DNA from: Aquificaceae bacterium
GTDB taxonomy: Bacteria; Aquificota; Aquificia; Aquificales; Aquificaceae
Direction: 5' to 3'
Length of the DNA: 6,261 nt
Assembly: GCA_015492115.1 (NCBI GenBank)
Contig: WGFS01000172.1
Span: 1-6,261 of the forward strand
The translations under genes and the position numbers were made by a program. The notes beneath the pieces were generated by a model. That model was given only the letters and a program-made list of their open reading frames with translations, was not told the DNA's origin and did not search any database. The stretch's first letter is position 1. Every line of letters starts with the position of its first letter. Below are positions 6,199-6,261 of this stretch, one piece after another.

Positions 6199-6261
6199 TG
6201 GAGTGCTTCATACTTGCAGGGGGGCAGAGCAGGAGGTTTGGAGAGGACAAGCTCCTTTACA
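6198..6261 (+). CDS. mobA: Molybdenum cofactor guanylyltransferase MobA, N-terminal fragment
   Basis: Only 21 codons are in the window; the gene runs off the 3' edge. They read MECFILAGGQSRRFGEDKLLY, matching the N-terminal nucleotide-binding signature LAGGxSRRFGxDK of MobA, which transfers GMP from GTP to molybdopterin to form the guanine dinucleotide cofactor. Related nucleotidyltransferases (such as MobA-like, IspD or GlmU types) share LAGG, but the SRRFGEDK continuation favours MobA. The ATG overlaps the TGA of the transglycosylase gene as TGATG. A weak AAAGAG just upstream is the only ribosome-site candidate, so coupling to the upstream gene is likely. No functional link between the two is evident. 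Confidence 0.8.
   Translation, partial: MECFILAGGQSRRFGEDKLLY

Noticed and set aside
1..6261. CRISPR array, tRNA, rRNA, insertion sequence or defence genes
   Set aside because: No direct repeat series, cloverleaf-like segment, transposase or integrase motif was seen; nearly every base is assigned to a recognisable housekeeping gene.

Overview
The window looks like a compact stretch of chromosome from a thermophilic bacterium, most likely of the Aquificales type. This is inferred from heavy use of AGG/AGA for Arg and ATA for Ile, Lys/Glu-rich proteins, very tight gene packing, and housekeeping genes of a Gram-negative cell (Lnt, an MltD-like lipoprotein). No sequence search was possible, so the taxonomic call is tentative. 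I see no transposase, integrase, CRISPR array, tRNA or rRNA, and no sign of recent transfer.

Layout. Positions 1-1359 (+) hold the C-terminal two thirds of a long RelA/SpoT-type (p)ppGpp enzyme; its start lies upstream of the window. Facing it is a three-gene minus-strand run that reads from 4878 down to 1350: hemL (glutamate-1-semialdehyde aminomutase), an integral membrane protein of the UPF0104/LPG-synthase-TM flippase-like family, and lnt (apolipoprotein N-acyltransferase). The three genes overlap, so they are almost certainly one transcription unit. lnt and the RelA/SpoT gene converge and overlap by 10 bp inside a perfect 9-bp inverted repeat. Divergent from hemL, at 4933-6198 (+), is an MltD-like lytic transglycosylase lipoprotein, followed with a 1-base overlap by the first 21 codons of a MobA-type molybdenum cofactor guanylyltransferase that runs off the window.

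The only intergenic DNA is the 54 bp between hemL and the transglycosylase gene. It carries two perfect TATAAT hexamers, one per strand, forming an 8-bp inverted repeat. Each sits only 8-10 nt from its start codon, and neither gene has a convincing Shine-Dalgarno sequence. This arrangement predicts overlapping divergent promoters giving leaderless or nearly leaderless mRNAs.

Functionally the window mixes stringent response, tetrapyrrole synthesis, envelope/lipoprotein biogenesis and Mo-cofactor synthesis. One direct biochemical link is plausible: the transglycosylase has a lipobox and would be a substrate of the Lnt encoded nearby. I do not see a new defence or mobile system. The points most worth a second look are the mirrored leaderless promoter pair, the shared stop-codon palindrome, two substitutions at positions important in E. 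coli Lnt, and the strongly basic tail of the transglycosylase.
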